Source: Thermoanaerobaculia bacterium
GTDB lineage: Bacteria > Acidobacteriota > Thermoanaerobaculia > Multivoradales > Multivoraceae
Assembly: GCA_022823665.1 (NCBI GenBank)
Contig: JAJEHN010000023.1
Span: 1-64,000, forward strand
Direction: 5' to 3'
Length of the DNA stretch: 64,000 nt
Shown here one piece after another: positions 59,598 through 64,000 of this stretch. The notes below the pieces were generated by a model, which had not been told where the DNA came from, made no database searches, and saw only the letters and a program-made list of their open reading frames with translations. Position 1 is the first letter of the stretch. Each line of letters starts with the position of its first letter. The position numbers and the translations under genes are program-made.

Positions 59598-60590
59598 TCA
59601 CGCGTTGACGTCGATGACCACCCTGCCGCGCGTCCGGCCCGCGAGGATCGACGCCGCCAGTTCCTCGATGCCGCTCATCGGCTCGACCGTCGTCATCTCG
59701 GACAGCAGGTCGGCCGGAAGCTCCGCCGCCAGCCGGCGCCAAGCCTCCCGTCGCCGTTCCATGGGCGCCATCACGGAGTCGACGCCCGCGAGGACGACAC
59801 CGCGCAGGATGAAGGGATAGACGCTCGACGGCAGGTCCATGCCGCCGGCCAGTCCGCAGGCGGCGACGCAGCCGCCGTAACGGGTCTGGGCGATCAGGTT
59901 GGCCAGCGTCGCCGAGCCGACGACGTCGACCGCGCCAGCCCAGTTCTCCCGGCCGATCGGCCTCGGCTTCGCGGCTAGCGTGTCGCGGGCGATGAAGTCG
60001 GCCGCGCCCAGGCTGCTCAGGTAGTCGTGCTCCGCCTCGCGGCCGGTGGACGCGATGACCCGGTAGCCGGCCCGCGCCAGCAGCGCCACCGCCACCGAGC
60101 CCACGCCGCCGGCGGCGCCGGTGACCACGACGTCGCCACTTTCCGGCGCGACACCGTGATCCTGCAGCGCCATCACGCAGAGCATCGCCGTGTAACCCGC
60201 GGTGCCGATCGCCATCGCCTGCTCGTTGGTGAAGGCGTCCGGCACCGGGACGAGCCAATCCGGCTTCATCCGTGCCCGTTGCGAGTAGCCGCCCCAGTGG
60301 CTCTCGCTCAGGCCGTAGCCGTTGACCAGTACGCGGTCGCCCGGCGAGAACGAATCCGAAGCGGATTCGGCCACCGTCCCGGCCAGATCGATGCCGCAGA
60401 CCATCGGCACCGAACGGCAGATCGGCGCGGCGCCGGTGATCGCCAGGCCGTCCTTGTAGTTCAGGGTGGAGTACTCGACATCCACCAGCACGTCGTGCTC
60501 GGGCAGGTCGCCCAGCGTCAGGTCACGCAGGCCGGCGGTGTGCTGATCGTCGACCTTGTCGACGACGACCGCTCGAAAGGTGTCGCTCAT
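59598..60590 (-). CDS. YhdH/AcuI-family NADPH-dependent quinone/acrylyl-CoA reductase
   Basis: The 330-residue MDR protein shows the YhdH/AcuI signatures: DVEYSTLNYKDGLAITG, MVCGIDLAGTVAES, VNGYGLSESHWGGYSQ and the Rossmann motif VTGAAGGVGSVAVALLARAGY, then ASTGREAEHDYLSSLGA. AcuI reduces acryloyl-CoA to propionyl-CoA, a detoxifying step also used in DMSP breakdown; other family members have unknown alkenal substrates. ATG 60590 gives the normal length; the frame goes on upstream without homology. Whether it acts with the GcvT-family gene 28 kb away is speculation. Confidence 0.9.
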   Translation of the reverse strand: MSDTFRAVVVDKVDDQHTAGLRDLTLGDLPEHDVLVDVEYSTLNYKDGLAITGAAPICRSVPMVCGIDLAGTVAESASDSFSPGDRVLVNGYGLSESHWGGYSQRARMKPDWLVPVPDAFTNEQAMAIGTAGYTAMLCVMALQDHGVAPESGDVVVTGAAGGVGSVAVALLARAGYRVIASTGREAEHDYLSSLGAADFIARDTLAAKPRPIGRENWAGAVDVVGSATLANLIAQTRYGGCVAACGLAGGMDLPSSVYPFILRGVVLAGVDSVMAPMERRREAWRRLAAELPADLLSEMTTVEPMSGIEELAASILAGRTRGRVVIDVNA

Positions 60591-60719
60591 TCTCGGTTTC
60601 TTCCTCGGTTTGGGGGTGCAGGCAAGCCCGAGGGTGGCGATCCGACCGCCCGAAGACGGGCGCTCGGACTGCGACGCGGGCGGCGCGCGGACGCGCCGCC
60701 GAGGTTCTATCATTCCGCC

Positions 60720-62060
60720 ATGACTTCCACGACCTCCTCAGGCACGCTCCGCATCACGCCCATGCGACTGTTCGTCGCCGCCTTCCTGCTGCTGGGGCCC
60801 GCCGCGGCTTCCGCCGCCGCCAACAACGCCGCCAATGACCGCGCCCGGATGACGCCGGCCGCCGCCGATCCCGCCGAGACCTGGCCGCGCTGGCGCGGGC
60901 CGAGCGGACAGGGCGACGTCGTGGGCAGCGGCTACGTCGACCGTTGGGGCCCGGAGGAGAACGTCCGCTGGAAGGTCGCCGTCCCCGGCAAGGGCAACTC
61001 CTCGCCGATCATCTGGGGAGATCGCATCTTCCTGACCACCGCGGAAGCGGCCGGCGCCAAACGCTCCGTACTCGCCTTCGACCGGGAGACCGGGAAGAGG
61101 CTCTGGACCACCGCGGCGCCCAACGCGAACCCCGAACGCGCCTATCCCAAGAACGGACACGCCTCCTCGACCCCGACGACCGACGGCGAGCGGGTCTACG
61201 CCTACCTCGGCAACCACGGCCTGATGGCGCTCGACATGGACGGCGAGATCGTCTGGCACAAGTCGTTCGGCGAGTTGAACGCCTTTCACGGCACGGCCTC
61301 GTCGCCGCTGCTGCTTGGAGACCGCCTGATCGTCGTCCAGGAACAGCAACGTTCCGCGTCCTTCATCGCCGCCTTCGACCGCCGCACGGGCGAGGAACTG
61401 TGGCGCACCGAACGCGACACCCAGGTCGGCTGGAGTTCGCCGGCCGCCGTCTCGGTGACCACCGACGACGGCGAAGAGCGTGACGAGATCATCGTCAACA
61501 GCCAGCACCACGTGATCGCCTACGCGCCCGAGGACGGCCGGGAGCTGTGGCGCGCCAGCGGCACGACCTTCGAGGTCATCCCGAGTCCCGTCGTCGGCCA
61601 CGACCTGCTGTTCAGCACCTCGGGCCGCGCGGGGCCGACCCTGGCGATCCGCCCCGGCGGCAACGGCGACGTGACGGACAGCCGGATCGTCTGGACCGCC
61701 GCGAAGGGCTCCCCCTTCGTCGTCGCGCCGATGCTCGTCGGCGACTACCTCTACATGGTCAACGACATGGCGAGCGTGATCACCGTCTACGAAGCGAAGA
61801 CCGGCGAGGTCCTCTGGCAGGAACGCCTCGGCGAACGGATGCGCGAAGGCTTCTCCGCCGCGCCGGTCGCCTTCGGCGGCAAGATCTTCTTCACCAACGA
61901 CAACGGCGAGACCTTCGTCATCAAGGAAGGGCCGGACTTCGAGCTGCTCCACGTCAACCGGATCGGCGAACGGACGATCGCCTCGCCCGCCCTCGTCGGC
62001 GGCGTCTGGTACATCCGCACCGCCGGGCACCTGTGGGCGATCGGCGAGGAAACCGGCTAG
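60720..62060 (+). CDS. PQQ-like beta-propeller repeat protein, exported
   Basis: The 446-residue precursor has a signal peptide (MRLFVAAFLLLGPAAASAAA, possibly from the second ATG 60762). The mature part opens WPRWRGPSGQG, a phrase typical of PQQ-like propeller proteins common in Planctomycetes and Acidobacteria, followed by repeated blades (AFDRETGKRLWTT, ALDMDGEIVWHKS, AFDRRTGEELWRTE, VYEAKTGEVLWQE). No dehydrogenase catalytic site was recognised, so it may bind proteins or act as an assembly factor like BamB. Divergent from acuI. Convergent overlap of 4 bp with the TPR gene. Confidence 0.85.
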   Translation: MTSTTSSGTLRITPMRLFVAAFLLLGPAAASAAANNAANDRARMTPAAADPAETWPRWRGPSGQGDVVGSGYVDRWGPEENVRWKVAVPGKGNSSPIIWGDRIFLTTAEAAGAKRSVLAFDRETGKRLWTTAAPNANPERAYPKNGHASSTPTTDGERVYAYLGNHGLMALDMDGEIVWHKSFGELNAFHGTASSPLLLGDRLIVVQEQQRSASFIAAFDRRTGEELWRTERDTQVGWSSPAAVSVTTDDGEERDEIIVNSQHHVIAYAPEDGRELWRASGTTFEVIPSPVVGHDLLFSTSGRAGPTLAIRPGGNGDVTDSRIVWTAAKGSPFVVAPMLVGDYLYMVNDMASVITVYEAKTGEVLWQERLGERMREGFSAAPVAFGGKIFFTNDNGETFVIKEGPDFELLHVNRIGERTIASPALVGGVWYIRTAGHLWAIGEETG

Positions 62061-62800
62061 GGAGTCAGATCGCGGTGCGCCCGCGCCACCTCGACCATGT
62101 AGCCGCGGTTCGGTAGCGAAGCCGCACGCTCGATGGCCGCTGCTGCCCTCTCCATCTCGCCGATGAGCTCGTAGTACAGGCCCAGGTACAGATCGGCGTA
62201 GAAGCGCGCGCCGGGACTTTCCGCCGCCACCGCGGCTTCGACCTCCGCGACCGAGCCGTCCCCCCGAAACAGCGCGTCGATCTCCTTCATCGGCCGGCGA
62301 GCATCCGGGCCGACCGGCAGCATCGCCTTCCGCGCGGCCTCCAGACCCTCCTCGGCAGCGACGCAGAGCAGGTGCCAGACGGCATTCTCAACGTCGTTCG
62401 GATTGACCAGCCGGTGGCGCTCGAACTGTCCCCGGCACTCGGCGAAGCGACCAACGTAGTAGTACGAGATTCCCCGCTGCCACAGGTATGGATCCTGGGA
62501 CGGATCGAGCGCGACCACGCGGTCGAAGTCCTCGATCGAAGCTTCGATCCGGCCCGCCTTGAACCGCGCCGATCCCCGCAGCAAATAGAGCTGCCAGTTC
62601 CGCGGCTCGACTTCGATCGCCCGGTCGTAACCGGCGATAGCCGCCTCGTAGTCGCCCCGGGACTCGTGGAGACTCGCCTGCCGCAGCAGCATCGCCGCGC
62701 TGGCCTCGTGGTCCTGCTGCGTCAAGGCGTCTCCCACCCACCCAAACGCCACCAGACCGGCGATTGCAGGAAGGAAACGCCTGTACTCCGCAGTCCTCAC
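62057..62800 (-). CDS. Tetratricopeptide repeat protein, membrane-anchored or exported
   Basis: The 247-residue product has an N-terminal hydrophobic segment (FLPAIAGLVAFGWVGDAL) and then at least three TPRs: ASLHESRGDYEAAIAGYDRAIEVEPR, LLRGSARFKAGRIEASIEDFDRVVALDP and a further YYVGRFAECRGQFERHRLVNP. It ends with a helical ARFYADLYLGLYYELIGEMERAAAAIERA, which is another repeat. TPR proteins of this kind resemble NlpI-type periplasmic scaffolds. GTG 62800 is the best start; the frame upstream covers the SDR gene region without homology. Its 3' end overlaps the PQQ-like gene by 4 bp. Confidence 0.82.
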   Translation of the reverse strand: MRTAEYRRFLPAIAGLVAFGWVGDALTQQDHEASAAMLLRQASLHESRGDYEAAIAGYDRAIEVEPRNWQLYLLRGSARFKAGRIEASIEDFDRVVALDPSQDPYLWQRGISYYYVGRFAECRGQFERHRLVNPNDVENAVWHLLCVAAEEGLEAARKAMLPVGPDARRPMKEIDALFRGDGSVAEVEAAVAAESPGARFYADLYLGLYYELIGEMERAAAAIERAASLPNRGYMVEVARAHRDLTP

Positions 62801-62899
62801 TCTGGCGGCACTGTAGCTCGCCGAATCCGGGTACACTTCGCGCGCTTCCGCGCTTCGAACAGCGATCACGACAGGACGACATAGAGAGGGAACGACATC

Positions 62900-63778
62900 A
62901 TGGGTCTGCTCGACGGAAAGGTTGCACTCGTTACAGGCGCAGGCGGTGGTCTGGGCCGCACGCACGCGCTGCTCCTGGCGCAGGAAGGCGCCGCGGTCGT
63001 GGTCAACGACCTGGGCGGAGCGCGCGACGGCACGGGCGCCGGCACCGCGATGGCCGACCAGGTGGCCCAGGAGATCCGCGACGCGGGCGGCCGGGCGGTC
63101 GCCGACTACGGCTCGGTGTCCGACGGCGATGCCGCCCGGGCGATGGTCGAGCGCGCGGTGGACGAGTTCGGCAAGCTCGACATCGCGATCAACAACGCCG
63201 GCATCCTGCGCGACAAGTCGTTCAAGAACATGACCGATGAAATGTGGGACATCGTCATGGACGTGCACCTCCGAGGCACCTACCTGGTCACCAAGGCCGC
63301 CTACGACCAGATGATCGAGCAGGAATCCGGCGGCCGGATCATCATGACGAGTTCGACGTCCGGCCTGCTCGGCAACTTCGGCCAGACGAACTACGGCGCC
63401 GCGAAGGCCGGGATGGCCGGCTTCATGCGCTGCCTCGCGCTCGAAGGCGCGAAGTACGGCGTGACGGTGAACCTCCTCGCTCCCGCCGCCTGGTCCCGTC
63501 TGACCGAAGACATCATGCCGGAGGCGACGGCCGAGCCGCTGGCGCCCGAGAAGGTGTCGCCGGCCGTCGTCTGGCTGTGCAGCGACGACGCCGCCGACAT
63601 CACCGGCCGCATCTTCGCGGTCGGCGGCAACACGGTGACGCTGCTCGCATGGCAGTCGCTCGAGATCGCCAGGCGTCCGAACGACCAGGGACCGTGGGAC
63701 GTGGCCACCATCGGCGAGAAGATCCGCGCCGCTTCGGCCGACTTCCCGAAGCCGATTCACTTCTCCGACCTGATGTAG
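62900..63778 (+). CDS. Short-chain dehydrogenase/reductase (HSD17B4/3-hydroxyacyl-CoA dehydrogenase-like)
   Basis: The 292-residue SDR has the cofactor site VALVTGAGGGLGRTHALLLA, DLGG at the end of strand 2, NNAGILRDKSF, and the catalytic Ser-Tyr-Lys in IIMTSSTSGLLGNFGQTNYGAAKAGMAGF. The phrase VVNDLGGARDGTG is typical of the peroxisomal multifunctional enzyme type 2 (HSD17B4) dehydrogenase group, which oxidises 3-hydroxyacyl-CoA with NAD. A role in fatty acid or sterol side-chain breakdown is likely. The following gene begins 176 bp downstream behind an operator-like repeat. Confidence 0.9.
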   Translation: MGLLDGKVALVTGAGGGLGRTHALLLAQEGAAVVVNDLGGARDGTGAGTAMADQVAQEIRDAGGRAVADYGSVSDGDAARAMVERAVDEFGKLDIAINNAGILRDKSFKNMTDEMWDIVMDVHLRGTYLVTKAAYDQMIEQESGGRIIMTSSTSGLLGNFGQTNYGAAKAGMAGFMRCLALEGAKYGVTVNLLAPAAWSRLTEDIMPEATAEPLAPEKVSPAVVWLCSDDAADITGRIFAVGGNTVTLLAWQSLEIARRPNDQGPWDVATIGEKIRAASADFPKPIHFSDLM

Positions 63779-63861
63779 CCCGCCGGGGACGCCGGAATCG
63801 CCTCCACCCATCCCGCGCGGTTGCAACGAACCGCGCGGATGCACGTAGAATGATGACCAAT

Positions 63862-63878
63862 GTGACCATTATGGTCAC
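63862..63878. promoter_or_regulatory. 8-1-8 inverted repeat, operator-like
   Basis: GTGACCAT-T-ATGGTCAC is a perfect 8-bp inverted repeat with one central base. A further half site TGACCAA lies at 63854-63860. It is about 75 bp upstream of the last gene of the window. Such repeats are typical of TetR- or GntR-type regulators; next to an SDR of fatty-acid type, a FadR- or PsrA-like regulator is a reasonable guess. Confidence 0.55.
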
Positions 63879-63953
63879 GATTACGCCGGCCTCGCCCACA
63901 GGGCGCCCCGGAGCTGACGGCCGACTCCCGAAAGAGCAAGCGAGAACCGATCC

Positions 63954-64000
63954 ATGAGCCAGCTAACCGTTGACTCCACCGCAACCTGGGAGGCCGAACT
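63954..64000 (+). CDS. Start of an unidentified protein (partial, 3' end outside window)
   Basis: ATG 63954 opens a frame MSQLTVDSTATWEAEL that runs off the right edge. No clear ribosome site is seen (AAGAGCAAGCGAGAA upstream). Too short to assign. Position behind the inverted repeat suggests a regulated gene. Confidence 0.4.
   Translation, partial: MSQLTVDSTATWEAE

Noticed and set aside
63844..63957. Small frame MTNVTIMVTITPASP... overlapping the last gene start
   Set aside because: It is formed by the inverted repeat itself and has no conserved look or ribosome site.
1..64000. tRNA, rRNA genes or CRISPR arrays
   Set aside because: No cloverleaf with a conserved T-arm, no rRNA stretches and no regularly spaced direct repeats were recognised; the only regular repeat is the palindrome set in the HNH gene, which is in frame and too short for CRISPR.

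Overview
The window is a G+C-rich bacterial chromosome segment (by eye about 65-70% over most of its length, lower in roughly the first 1.9 kb) packed with about 55 protein genes on both strands. No rRNA, tRNA or CRISPR array was recognised. The gene content is that of a free-living or host-associated aerobic heterotroph with an outer membrane: a TonB receptor, a porin, three sulfatases, three PQQ-type beta-propeller proteins, c-type cytochromes and copper monooxygenases, and a DUF222/HNH nuclease gene. This fits an uncultured marine or soil lineage such as Acidobacteriota, but no marker gene settles it, so the assignment is a weak inference.

Layout. 1-7.8 kb is an accessory/defence region: a TcmP-like C-terminal fragment, a DUF4238 protein, a single-chain type ISP restriction-modification enzyme with an apparent 5' frameshift, a DUF222/HNH protein carrying in-frame palindromes, an orphan Phd antitoxin and a GxxExxY protein. 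7.8-17.8 kb is mostly housekeeping: an Nramp-related transporter, a serine hydrolase, an MDR oxidoreductase, an FMN-dependent 2-hydroxyacid oxidase, a zincin, a DUF1295 protein, an acyltransferase and Lon. 17.8-22.8 kb holds a probable selenoprotein (ArsC/glutaredoxin-like, in-frame UGA in a UxxC motif with a bSECIS-like hairpin) followed by three sulfatases. 22.8-26.9 kb holds PPK2, a lipoprotein, and a porin/FMN-binding/membrane-protein operon.

26.9-37.5 kb looks like an uptake and catabolic block for a methylated amine or similar small molecule: two FAD oxidoreductases and a GcvT-family enzyme with an IclR-type HTH at its N-terminus, coupled by ATGA overlaps, next to a TonB receptor and divergent from a Rieske oxygenase and a sodium:solute symporter. 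37.5-45.5 kb has GNAT, RsgA, a peptide-type ABC importer without ATPases, a VapBC-type pair, a tandem-GFA protein and a secreted nuclease. 45.5-49.7 kb is a tight four-gene operon of uncharacterised membrane proteins (a four-TM coiled-coil protein, a membrane-anchored VWA-like protein, a MotA/ExbB-like protein with a long coiled-coil tail, and a single-TM protein with a Glu at the start of its TM segment). It is the best candidate here for an undescribed multi-protein system.

49.8-62.1 kb is an extracytoplasmic oxidation region: a PQQ dehydrogenase with a diheme cytochrome c, two tandem heme c/copper monooxygenase fusions, a TolB-like lipoprotein, an epoxide-hydrolase-like protein, a second PQQ dehydrogenase, an AcuI-like reductase and a third PQQ-like propeller. 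The window ends with a TPR protein, an SDR dehydrogenase and the start of another gene behind a strong inverted repeat.
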